Below, piece after piece: positions 1 to 6,710 of a DNA stretch of 8,566 nt (the stretch's first letter is position 1; the number at the start of each line of letters is the position of its first letter). Position numbers and translations under genes: made by a program. The DNA is taken from positions 1 through 8,566 of the forward strand of contig CAIVXR010000192.1 in assembly GCA_903909925.1 (NCBI GenBank), written 5' to 3'. Under the pieces are notes generated by a model. It searched no databases. It was not told where the DNA came from and was given only the letters and a program-made list of their open reading frames with translations. Origin of the DNA: an uncultured beta proteobacterium (lineage in GTDB: Bacteria > Pseudomonadota > Gammaproteobacteria > Burkholderiales > Burkholderiaceae).

Positions 1-434
1 AGCAACTCAAACAGCTACCCGCATATCAAGCCCGCCGCTCTGTGCTGGCGCATCAATACTTTGATGCCATCCGAACAGAACTCAAATCTGCTGGATTAGA
101 AAATCTCAAATTAGAGTTACCCGTTGAAAATTTCACTGATAGTAATTGGCATATGTTTCAGGTGCTACTACCGCTAGAGCAATTGAGTTGTGATCGCGCT
201 CAGGTGATGACTGAACTAAAAGATCTTGGTATTGGTACGGGAGTGCACTACCCCGCCATTACTGGATTTACTCTTTACAAAAATCAAGGTTACAAAACCA
301 GCGATACGCCGATAGCAGCGCGGGTTGGTCGCTCTATCCTGACACTCCCACTTTTTCCTGGCATGGCAGACCAAGATATTGGCCGCATAGCGAGTGGATT
401 GGTGGGAATCCTAAAGAAACACTACAAAAACTAG
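1..434 (+). CDS. arnB: ArnB C-terminal part: UDP-Ara4O (4-keto-pentose) aminotransferase, 5' partial
   Basis: This is the last 143 residues of a DegT/DnrJ/EryC1-family PLP aminotransferase. The reading frame is open from base 3, so the GTG at 42 is an internal Val codon and not a start. ArnB uses glutamate to aminate the 4-keto-pentose made by the ArnA dehydrogenase, giving UDP-4-amino-4-deoxy-L-arabinose in the cytoplasm. Family signatures visible are HMFQVLLP, GIGTGVHYPAI and LTLPLFPGM followed by a D..RI helix, as at the ArnB C terminus. The PLP lysine lies in the missing N-terminal part. The Arn assignment, rather than another sugar aminotransferase, rests on these motifs and on arnC, both arnA halves and arnD following directly. 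The gene ends 41 bases before arnC. Confidence 0.9.
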   Translation, partial: QLKQLPAYQARRSVLAHQYFDAIRTELKSAGLENLKLELPVENFTDSNWHMFQVLLPLEQLSCDRAQVMTELKDLGIGTGVHYPAITGFTLYKNQGYKTSDTPIAARVGRSILTLPLFPGMADQDIGRIASGLVGILKKHYKN

Positions 435-439
435 CGTAA

Positions 440-455
440 TTGGGCTAAGGCCCAA
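440..455 (+). other. Perfect hairpin in the arnB-arnC gap
   Basis: TTGGGC, a TAAG loop, then GCCCAA form a perfect 6-bp inverted repeat in the 41-base gap. No T-run follows, so it is not an intrinsic terminator. It might stabilise or help process the arn mRNA, or be chance. It sits 20 bases before the arnC ATG, just upstream of where a ribosome would bind. Confidence 0.35.
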
Positions 456-475
456 GAATCAGGCAAAATTGCGGC

Positions 476-1438
476 ATGACTGCAAATTTAGCTGCTAAGC
501 CAAAGCTTTCCATTGTTATCCCCGTATACAACGAGGAAGATGGTCTTCAAGCCCTCTTTGATCGCCTCTATCCATCCTTGGATGCGTTAGCTGCCAAGCG
601 GAGTATTTCTTATGAAGTCGTTTTTGTAAACGACGGTAGCAAAGATCGCTCAGCTGGTATTTTGGCCAAGCAAGTGGAGTTACGCCCTGACGTTACGCGC
701 GCTGTTTTATTCCACAGTAACTTTGGTCAACATATGGCGATCATGGCTGGCTTTGAATACGCCAAGGGTGAATACATCATCACCTTAGATGCAGACTTGC
801 AAAATCCTCCTGAAGAAATTGATGCCCTGACTGAGCAATTATTAAAAGGTCATGATTATGTAGGTACTATTCGCGCAGATCGTCGCGATAGTTTTTTTAG
901 GAAATTTGCTTCACGCGCCATGAATCGCTTACGTGAAAATATCACTCGCATCACAATGACCGATCAAGGCTGTATGTTGCGCGGCTATAGCCGTCGCATC
1001 GTTGACCTAGTGCGTCAATGCGATGAGAACAATACTTTTATTCCGGCATTGGCTTACACCTTCTCAGCAAACCCTATCGAGATTACTGTGAAACATGAAG
1101 AGCGCTTTGCTGGTGAATCTAAATACAGCATCTATCAACTGATTCGTTTGAACTTTGATTTAGTGACTGGCTTTTCCATCATGCCACTGCAAATCTTCTC
1201 TATATTAGGTATGTTGCTATCACTCGCCGCAGGCAGCTTATTTGCCTACTTACTAGTTCGCCGCTTTTTACTGGGCGCTGAGGTTGAGGGAGTCTTTACT
1301 CTTTTCGCATTAACCTTCTTCCTGATTGGTGTCATGCTCTTTGGTCTTGGCCTTTTAGGCGAGTACATTGGCCGTATCTATCAGCAAATTCGCAATCGCC
1401 CACGTTATGTTGTGCAAACCGTTTTAGAGAAAAAATAA
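476..1438 (+). CDS. arnC: ArnC: undecaprenyl-phosphate 4-deoxy-4-formamido-L-arabinose transferase
   Basis: A GT2-family membrane glycosyltransferase of 320 residues, close to the 322 of E. coli ArnC. It transfers the formylated Ara4N sugar from UDP to undecaprenyl phosphate on the cytoplasmic face of the inner membrane. The N-terminal GT-A domain shows the VIPVYNEE opening, the VNDGS nucleotide-binding motif (Asp53) and the metal-binding D105-A-D107 in LDADLQNPPEE. Two C-terminal membrane segments lie at about residues 238-262 and 270-295, followed by a basic tail (EYIGRIYQQIRNRPRY) typical of ArnC and of dolichyl-phosphate-sugar synthases. Alone, it could be confused with GtrB or DPM1-like enzymes; the neighbours settle the substrate. 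The ATG has only weak Shine-Dalgarno support, and its stop touches the next start codon, which suggests translational coupling. Confidence 0.93.
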   Translation: MTANLAAKPKLSIVIPVYNEEDGLQALFDRLYPSLDALAAKRSISYEVVFVNDGSKDRSAGILAKQVELRPDVTRAVLFHSNFGQHMAIMAGFEYAKGEYIITLDADLQNPPEEIDALTEQLLKGHDYVGTIRADRRDSFFRKFASRAMNRLRENITRITMTDQGCMLRGYSRRIVDLVRQCDENNTFIPALAYTFSANPIEITVKHEERFAGESKYSIYQLIRLNFDLVTGFSIMPLQIFSILGMLLSLAAGSLFAYLLVRRFLLGAEVEGVFTLFALTFFLIGVMLFGLGLLGEYIGRIYQQIRNRPRYVVQTVLEKK

Positions 1439-2308
1439 TTGCACGCAGTCGTCTTCGCTTATCACGATGTTGGTGTCAATTGCCTCAAAGCCTTATTAGC
1501 GGCAGGCATCAAAGTGGATCTAGTGATTACCCATCAAGATGATCCCAATGAGAATGTTTGGTTTGGCAGCGTTGCTAAACTCTGTGCCGATCAAAATATT
1601 CCTTATCTCACACCCAGTGCAAATGAATTGATTGATCTTGCTCCAAAGCTACAAGCAATCGCGCCAGACTATATTTTTTCTTTCTACTATCGCCACATGA
1701 TTCCTGCGCAGATTTTGGCTTGCGCGAAGATTGCTGCTTTGAATATGCATGGCTCTTTACTACCAAAGTATCGTGGTCGCGCTCCTGTGAACTGGGCAAT
1801 TCTGCATGGGGAAACACAAACCGGCGCCACCTTACACATCATGGAAGCCAAACCCGACGCCGGAGACATTGTTGGTCAATCCACAGTTAGTATTGGCCCC
1901 GATGAAACCGCAACCGACGTTTTTGGCAAGGTCAGCCAGGCAGCAGTAGAGGTCATCAATCAAGCACTTCCTAAACTGATTAAAGGCGAGGTGCCCCGCC
2001 AAGCCAACGAACTTCAAAAAGGCAGTTATTTTGGCGGCAGAAAGCCTGCAGATGGGCAAATTTATTGGGGTCAACAGGCTATTCAGATCCACAACCTAGT
2101 TAGAGCCGTTGCGCCCCCTTATCCCGGCGCCTTCACACATCATCAGGGCAAGATCATGATTATTGCCAAAACTAGCCTCAAAGGACCATTTCCTAGCAAT
2201 CTGGATCTTGGTATTGAAGGCATCCAAGTGGTTGATAATCGGGTATTCGGTATTTGCGGTGATCGCCAGGTAGTTGAAGTTCTGGAATGGTTCCCGGATA
2301 ACAAATAA
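1439..2308 (+). CDS. arnA: ArnA formyltransferase half (UDP-Ara4N N-formyltransferase), stand-alone
   Basis: This 289-residue protein matches the N-terminal formyltransferase domain of bifunctional E. coli ArnA. It transfers a formyl group from 10-formyl-tetrahydrofolate to the 4-amino group of UDP-Ara4N. The opening VVFAYHDVG, then FSFYYRHMI and LNMHGSLLPKYRGRAP, are diagnostic. The catalytic triad falls at the same numbers as in E. coli: Asn102, His104 and Asp140 (in PDAGDIV). A C-terminal subdomain of the formyltransferase type (VRAVAPPYPGAF) follows. The best start is a TTG directly after the arnC stop (TAATTG), with a purine-rich AGAGAAAA upstream inside arnC; no ATG lies near in frame. 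In E. coli the dehydrogenase domain continues the same chain, but here the protein ends and the dehydrogenase is a separate gene 47 bases on. Confidence 0.92.
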   Translation: MHAVVFAYHDVGVNCLKALLAAGIKVDLVITHQDDPNENVWFGSVAKLCADQNIPYLTPSANELIDLAPKLQAIAPDYIFSFYYRHMIPAQILACAKIAALNMHGSLLPKYRGRAPVNWAILHGETQTGATLHIMEAKPDAGDIVGQSTVSIGPDETATDVFGKVSQAAVEVINQALPKLIKGEVPRQANELQKGSYFGGRKPADGQIYWGQQAIQIHNLVRAVAPPYPGAFTHHQGKIMIIAKTSLKGPFPSNLDLGIEGIQVVDNRVFGICGDRQVVEVLEWFPDNK

Positions 2309-2355
2309 GCACTGTATTTAGCAATCCCAAATTAGATTAAAACGAGGCAGTAGAG

Positions 2356-3402
2356 ATGAAAAAAGTACTCATTCTTGGTGTTAATGGTTTTATTGGTCAT
2401 CACCTTTCCAAGCGCATTCTGGAGACAACCGACTGGGATGTCTATGGCATGGATATGCAGAATGAACGCCTAGGCGATTTAATCAACCACCCTCGTATGC
2501 ACTTTTTTGAGGGTGATATCACCATTAATAAAGAATGGGTTGAGTATCACATTCGCAAGTGCGACGTTATCCTACCTTTAGTTGCAATTGCTACCCCAGC
2601 AACTTATGTTCAGCAACCATTGAAAGTATTTGAGCTCGACTTTGAAGCCAATCTCCCAATCGTGCGCTCTGCTGTTAAATATAAAAAGCATTTAGTATTT
2701 CCATCGACCTCTGAAGTCTATGGAATGTGTGAGGATGAGCAATTTGATCCTGCCAAATCGAACATGGTCTACGGTCCCATTAACAAACCACGCTGGATCT
2801 ATGCTTGCTCTAAACAGTTAATGGACCGTGTGATCTGGGGCTATGGCATGGAAGGCTTGCGCTTTACTCTCTTCCGTCCATTTAATTGGATTGGCCCTGG
2901 TCTTGACAGCATCTACACACCAAAAGAAGGCTCATCCCGTGTAGTGACCCAATTCTTAGGCCACATCGTTCGCGGTGAATCCATTAACTTAGTTGATGGT
3001 GGCGCTCAAAAACGCGCCTTTACCTATATTGATGATGGCATTGATGCACTCATGAAGATCATTGATAACAAAGCTGGCATTGCCAACGGTAAGATCTACA
3101 ACATCGGCAACCCAAAGAATAATCACTCTGTTCGTGAACTAGCCAATCAAATGCTCGAGATTGCCTGCAGTATTCCTGAATACGCTAAGACTGCAAGTGC
3201 AGTTAAGATTGTTGAAACTACTTCTGGCGCTTACTACGGTGAAGGCTATCAAGACGTTCAAAATCGGGTGCCGGCAATTGATAACACCATGAGCGAGCTC
3301 GGCTGGAAACCTACTACGCCGATGGGTGATGCCCTCAAGAATATTTTTGAAGCCTATCGTCAAGATGTAGAAAAAGCCCGCTCTTTAGTAGATAAAGAAT
3401 AA
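2356..3402 (+). CDS. arnA: ArnA dehydrogenase half: UDP-glucuronate oxidative decarboxylase, stand-alone
   Basis: A 348-residue short-chain dehydrogenase/epimerase protein matching the C-terminal half of E. coli ArnA. It uses NAD+ to oxidise and decarboxylate UDP-glucuronate to UDP-4-keto-pentose, the first committed step of Ara4N synthesis. The Rossmann motif GVNGFIG is at residues 8-14. The catalytic region FPSTSEVYGMC has Ser119 and Glu120, equivalent to E. coli Ser433/Glu434. Tyr149 and Lys153 form YxxxK (RWIYACSKQ). Arg304 in YGEGYQDVQNRVP corresponds to E. coli Arg619, needed for decarboxylation, which separates this enzyme from ordinary UDP-glucose epimerases. The start has a GAGG ribosome binding site 8 bases upstream. 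Gene order formyltransferase then dehydrogenase repeats the domain order of the fused enzyme. Confidence 0.93.
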   Translation: MKKVLILGVNGFIGHHLSKRILETTDWDVYGMDMQNERLGDLINHPRMHFFEGDITINKEWVEYHIRKCDVILPLVAIATPATYVQQPLKVFELDFEANLPIVRSAVKYKKHLVFPSTSEVYGMCEDEQFDPAKSNMVYGPINKPRWIYACSKQLMDRVIWGYGMEGLRFTLFRPFNWIGPGLDSIYTPKEGSSRVVTQFLGHIVRGESINLVDGGAQKRAFTYIDDGIDALMKIIDNKAGIANGKIYNIGNPKNNHSVRELANQMLEIACSIPEYAKTASAVKIVETTSGAYYGEGYQDVQNRVPAIDNTMSELGWKPTTPMGDALKNIFEAYRQDVEKARSLVDKE

Positions 3403-3423
3403 GCAAACTACATTCAAGGGTTC

Positions 3424-4341
3424 ATGGCTAAGATTGCTCTCAAGGTTGATGTCGATACCTTACGCGGGACTAAAGAAGGTGTGCCCAACCTAGCGCGCAC
3501 CCTAGATCGCTTTGGCCTCAAAGCCACCTTCTTATTTAGCCTAGGTCCTGACCATACCGGCTGGGCTTTAAAGCGCGTGTTTCGTCCAGGCTTTCTGAAA
3601 AAAGTCAGTCGTACCTCAGTTGTGGAACACTACGGTATCAAGACTTTGCTCTATGGAGTTCTGATCCCTGGCCCAGACATTGGCAAAAAAGCAGCGGCCC
3701 AAATGCGCGCGATTGATAAAGCCGGACATGAAACTGGCATTCATACTTGGGACCATGTCGCTTGGCAAGATGCGGTTCGCAATCAAGATTCGCATTGGAC
3801 AAAAGCGATGATGCAAAAAAGTTGGGATCGCTTTGTCGAAATCTTTGGCCATAAACCAGTTACCTATGGAGCTGCTGGTTGGCAAATGAATGAAGCTGCA
3901 TTTGAACAACTGGATCAATGGGGTATCGCTTATTCCTCTGATGGTAGAGCCGAGCCTAATCTCATGCCCTATCGCCTAAATCTCACTTCAGGCAAAGCAA
4001 AGCACGTGCAATACCCAACTACCTTGCCAACCTTTGATGAGCTCATTGGTATTGATGGTGCAGATGAGTTCGGTACAGTCAAAAAACTCTTAGAGATCAC
4101 CCAAAGCAATCCCAATGATCAAGTCTTCACCCTGCATGCAGAGCTTGAGGGCCAAAAGCTACTACCAGCCTTTGAGCAGCTATTAGCTGGATGGCTAAAC
4201 CAAGGCCATGAGCTAGTAACTATGGGCGAACTACATCAATCTTGGGATGCGACCAAACAACTCGATAAAATAGTTGTATTGCCGTTAACGTGGGGTGAAA
4301 TACCCAACCGCAGCGGTGAGCTGATTATTCAGAGTGCTTAA
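3424..4341 (+). CDS. arnD: ArnD: 4-deoxy-4-formamido-L-arabinose-phosphoundecaprenol deformylase
   Basis: A polysaccharide-deacetylase (NodB, CE4) family protein of 305 residues; E. coli ArnD has about 296. It removes the formyl group from the undecaprenyl-phosphate-linked sugar, making Ara4N transfer forward-driven. Visible motifs are the N-terminal acidic pair VDVDT (Asp9, Asp11) and the metal site HTWDH (His107, His111), followed by YGAAGWQMNE and YSSDGRAEP as in ArnD. A late His in VFTLHAELEG matches the usual fifth NodB motif. There is no signal peptide, as in ArnD. The ATG follows AAGGG by 3 bases, a tight spacing. It lies 21 bases after the dehydrogenase gene and 20 bases before the peroxiredoxin gene, so the operon probably runs through all of them. 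Confidence 0.93.
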   Translation: MAKIALKVDVDTLRGTKEGVPNLARTLDRFGLKATFLFSLGPDHTGWALKRVFRPGFLKKVSRTSVVEHYGIKTLLYGVLIPGPDIGKKAAAQMRAIDKAGHETGIHTWDHVAWQDAVRNQDSHWTKAMMQKSWDRFVEIFGHKPVTYGAAGWQMNEAAFEQLDQWGIAYSSDGRAEPNLMPYRLNLTSGKAKHVQYPTTLPTFDELIGIDGADEFGTVKKLLEITQSNPNDQVFTLHAELEGQKLLPAFEQLLAGWLNQGHELVTMGELHQSWDATKQLDKIVVLPLTWGEIPNRSGELIIQSA

Positions 4342-4361
4342 TTCAATAACAAAGGATCATC

Positions 4362-4829
4362 ATGACAATAGCTATCGGTCAATCTATGCCTCAGTGCGCT
4401 ATTCCTGCAACTTCAGGCCTGACCTTTTCTCCATCTTCAGCTAAAGGCAAAAAACTGGTCCTCTATTTTTACCCAAAAGATATGACTCCTGGCTGCACAG
4501 CAGAGTCTGGTGAATTTCGTGACCATATCAGCGCCTTTACCAAAGCCAATACCTTGGTAGTAGGTGTTTCTCGGGACAGCCTGAAGTCACACGATAACTT
4601 TCGCAGCAAATTGGGCCTACCCTTTGAGCTCGTTGCCGATACCGAAGAAAAGCTATGCCAAATCTTTGGGGTAATGAAGATGAAAAATATGTACGGCAAG
4701 CAGGTCCGTGGCGTTGAGCGCAGCACCTTCCTATTTGACTCCTCTGGCAAGCTTGTCAAGGAGTGGCGTGGCCTCAAAGTGCCGGGTCATGTAACAGAGG
4801 TATTACAGGCAGCCCAAGCCGCTAAATAA
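4362..4829 (+). CDS. bcp: Bcp/PrxQ-family thiol peroxiredoxin
   Basis: A 155-residue cytoplasmic peroxiredoxin, the usual length for Bcp (156 in E. coli). It reduces hydrogen peroxide and organic hydroperoxides. The peroxidatic Cys45 lies in the signature PKDMTPGCT. The resolving cysteine that E. coli Bcp carries at position 50 is replaced by Gly here (CTAESG), while Cys99 (EEKLCQIFGV) is kept. Cys12 is the only other cysteine. The enzyme is therefore not the standard alpha-2 type 2-Cys Bcp and may use a 1-Cys mechanism or another partner. Later family motifs VERSTFLFD and V.EWRGLKVPGH are intact. The start has a good AAAGGA site 5 bases upstream. Only 20 bases separate it from arnD, with no terminator between, so co-transcription with the arn genes is likely. 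Confidence 0.92.
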   Translation: MTIAIGQSMPQCAIPATSGLTFSPSSAKGKKLVLYFYPKDMTPGCTAESGEFRDHISAFTKANTLVVGVSRDSLKSHDNFRSKLGLPFELVADTEEKLCQIFGVMKMKNMYGKQVRGVERSTFLFDSSGKLVKEWRGLKVPGHVTEVLQAAQAAK

Positions 4830-4856
4830 TTTTTACAACAATTTGTTCTGAGGTGC

Positions 4857-4884
4857 TTGCAAACCCCAAAATTTGGGGTAAAGT
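4857..4884 (+). promoter_or_regulatory. Candidate promoter with a perfect dyad in its spacer
   Basis: TTGCAA (4857-4862) and TAAAGT (4879-4884) each match four of six bases of the sigma-70 boxes, 16 bases apart. Almost the whole spacer is a perfect dyad, CCCCAAA-A-TTTGGGG (4864-4878). Such a dyad between the boxes suits a repressor or a MerR-type activator site; it could also simply fold as an RNA hairpin in read-through transcripts. It begins 35 bases after the bcp stop and would drive the leader and phoH. The dyad is directly visible; the promoter role is inference. An overlapping A/T-rich TTTATATG at 4887-4894 could be an alternative -10 region. Confidence 0.35.
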
Positions 4885-4894
4885 GATTTATATG

Positions 4895-5051
4895 CACCGC
4901 AAACGACGGGAAAGTCTGACAATCCGTTTGAATCAGCAACCTGAGCATTTCAGAACAGGTTTGGGGAGCAACCCCCGCCGTTTTTTAGATCTCGTTGCAA
5001 CCAATTTCGTAATCAGCCGCCATAGCAACTTGCTTGGCGGTTTTTTCTTTT
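4895..5051 (+). ncRNA. Candidate structured leader or small RNA upstream of phoH
   Basis: This stretch has no credible reading frame but several possible stems. CAAACG (4900-4905) pairs with CGTTTG (4925-4930). AACCTG (4938-4943) pairs with CAGGTT (4956-4961). GGGG (4963-4966) pairs with CCCC (4972-4975). A competing long-range stem joins CGACGGG (4904-4910) to CCCGCCG (4974-4980) with one mismatch, directly before six T (4981-4986). A strong terminator hairpin then ends the stretch. Two mutually exclusive pairings plus a terminator next to the phoH ribosome binding site are what a riboswitch or attenuator looks like, but an independent small RNA with its own terminator fits equally well. I do not recognise any known RNA family here. 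Confidence 0.4.
5017..5051 (+). terminator. Intrinsic terminator directly before the phoH ribosome binding site
   Basis: CCGCCA (5017-5022) pairs with TGGCGG (5035-5040). Inside, after one bulged T, AGCA pairs with TGCT around a three-base ACT loop. TTTTTTCTTTT follows at once. The stem is GC-rich at its base and the T-run is long, so it should end transcription well. The T-run runs into AGGAGAG, the phoH Shine-Dalgarno site, so phoH needs read-through, antitermination, or a start inside this stretch. Confidence 0.75.
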
Positions 5052-5058
5052 AGGAGAG
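5052..5058 (+). promoter_or_regulatory. Shine-Dalgarno site fixing the phoH start
   Basis: AGGAGAG lies a few bases before the ATG at 5064 (7 bases counted from AGGAG). It identifies this ATG as the true start and rules out the in-frame TTG at 5034, which lies inside the terminator stem and has no such site. Confidence 0.8.
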
Positions 5059-5063
5059 TCTGC

Positions 5064-6710
5064 ATGCCACTGCCACCCATCCCAACTCAAATTGCTGATC
5101 AAGTCAAACTGACTCGCAAGGACACACCAGATTTAAAGAAACGTCCTGTACCAGCAAAACCAGTCGTGATGGAAACTGCAGATTGGGCCAACGATGAAGA
5201 AGAAGATTTATCTGCAGCTGAAGTAGCTCTCGAAAAAATTAAGGCAGACCATGCACCTTCCCATTATGAGAACAGGATGGCAGTACCTGCAAAACCTAAG
5301 CGTGTGATTCGTACTGGACCGCCGAGCTTATTTGTTTTAGATACTAACGTCTTAATGCATGATCCTAGCTCTTTGTTCCGCTTCTCAGAGCATGACCTCT
5401 TCTTACCAATGACTACGCTCGAAGAGCTGGATAACCACAAGAAGGGCATGACTGAGGTAGCCCGTAACGCCCGTACCGTGAGTAGATCCCTAGATCAACT
5501 CGTCGCTGGTACTAGCGGCACATTAGATGAAGGCATTCCTTTAAACAAGCTTGGTAATCAAGATGTTTCTGGGCGTCTCTTTTTCCAAACCAAGCTATCG
5601 ACCCAAGCATTACCTGAGGGCCTGCCAGAAGGTAAAGGCGACAACATGATTTTGGCTGTTGTTAGCGAGCTGCAAAAAACTCGCAATGGCCAAGAAGTCG
5701 TGCTGGTATCTAAAGATATCAATATGCGCATCAAGGCCCGTGCACTGGGTTTACCTGCTGAAGATTATTTCAATGACCAGGTTTTAGAAGATCGTGACTT
5801 GATGTACTCCGGAGTCATGGCTTTATCTGCCGATTTCTGGCCTAAGCATGGCAAGGATATGGAAAGCTGGTCTGACCCTAAGTCTGGCACGATGTTTTAC
5901 CGAGTGACTGGCCCTGCTGTACCAAGCATGTTGGTCAACCAATTTGTTTACCAAGAGAACCCTGACGGATCTACGCCTTTCTATGCCCACGTCAGAGAAA
6001 TCAATGGCAAAACTGCTCTCCTACAAACTCTGAGAGATTTTTCGCACCAGAAAAATAATGTGTGGAGTGTGACTGCTCGTAATCGTGAGCAAAACTTTGC
6101 GATGAACTTACTCATGAACCCGGATATTGACTTTGTCACCCTTCTAGGTCAAGCGGGTACTGGTAAAACCTTGTTAGCCTTAGCTGCTGGACTTGAGCAA
6201 GTACTCGATAGCAAACGCTATAACGAGATCATCATTACTCGCGCTACTGTTCCTGTTGGTGAAGACATTGGCTTTCTACCAGGAACCGAAGAGGAAAAAA
6301 TGCAGCCATGGATGGGTGCGTTTGATGACAATCTAGAAGTTCTTCAACGCAACGATGATGCTGGTGAATGGGGTCGTGCTGCTACCCAAGAGCTCATTCG
6401 CTCACGTATCAAAGTCAAGAGCATGAACTTTATGCGCGGTAGAACTTTTGTTAGTAAGTACGTGATCATTGATGAGGCCCAGAATTTAACCCCCAAGCAA
6501 ATGAAAACTCTAGTGACCCGTGCGGGCCCAGGAACGAAAATTATTTGCCTAGGCAATATTGCGCAGATTGATACGCCTTACTTAACAGAGGGTTCATCAG
6601 GCCTAACCTATGTAGTCGATCGCTTTAAGGGTTGGCGTCATGGTGGCCATGTCACTCTTGCGCGCGGTGAGCGTTCCCGTCTTGCGGATCATGCTGCTGA
6701 CGCACTCTAA
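5064..6710 (+). CDS. PIN-PhoH protein (PhoH2/YlaK type): PIN ribonuclease domain plus PhoH ATPase
   Basis: A 548-residue cytoplasmic protein with two domains. A charged, probably disordered N-terminal segment of about 85 residues comes first. A PIN domain follows (about 89-230), with the acidic set Asp93 (LDTNVLMHD), Glu120/121 (TTLEELDNH), Asp193 (KGDNMIL) and Asp218 (VSKDINMR). The PhoH ATPase domain fills the C-terminal part, with Walker A GQAGTGKT (362-369), Walker B IIDEAQ (Asp470, Glu471) and the arginine-bearing end ARGERSRLADHA. Relatives of this fused type have been reported as RNA-unwinding, sequence-specific ribonucleases; here that is by homology only. No small antitoxin-like gene precedes it, unlike mycobacterial phoH2. 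The start is fixed by AGGAGAG. Expression probably depends on passing the terminator just upstream. The family name comes from phosphate-starvation induction in E. coli, but I see no clear Pho box. Confidence 0.92.
   Translation: MPLPPIPTQIADQVKLTRKDTPDLKKRPVPAKPVVMETADWANDEEEDLSAAEVALEKIKADHAPSHYENRMAVPAKPKRVIRTGPPSLFVLDTNVLMHDPSSLFRFSEHDLFLPMTTLEELDNHKKGMTEVARNARTVSRSLDQLVAGTSGTLDEGIPLNKLGNQDVSGRLFFQTKLSTQALPEGLPEGKGDNMILAVVSELQKTRNGQEVVLVSKDINMRIKARALGLPAEDYFNDQVLEDRDLMYSGVMALSADFWPKHGKDMESWSDPKSGTMFYRVTGPAVPSMLVNQFVYQENPDGSTPFYAHVREINGKTALLQTLRDFSHQKNNVWSVTARNREQNFAMNLLMNPDIDFVTLLGQAGTGKTLLALAAGLEQVLDSKRYNEIIITRATVPVGEDIGFLPGTEEEKMQPWMGAFDDNLEVLQRNDDAGEWGRAATQELIRSRIKVKSMNFMRGRTFVSKYVIIDEAQNLTPKQMKTLVTRAGPGTKIICLGNIAQIDTPYLTEGSSGLTYVVDRFKGWRHGGHVTLARGERSRLADHAADAL

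Noticed and set aside
42..44. GTG as the start of the first gene
   Set aside because: In-frame codons continue to base 3 with typical ArnB sequence, so it is an internal Val.
4895..5046. Known riboswitches or housekeeping RNAs (SAH, TPP, cobalamin, ykkC, 6S, SRP RNA)
   Set aside because: I looked for the core sequence motifs of these families and found none; a similarity of GGGGAGCA to the start of yybP-ykoY is too short to count.
4853..5053. A 66-codon open frame between bcp and phoH
   Set aside because: It starts with TTG without a ribosome binding site, reads through two T-runs and a terminator hairpin, and its composition does not look like a protein.
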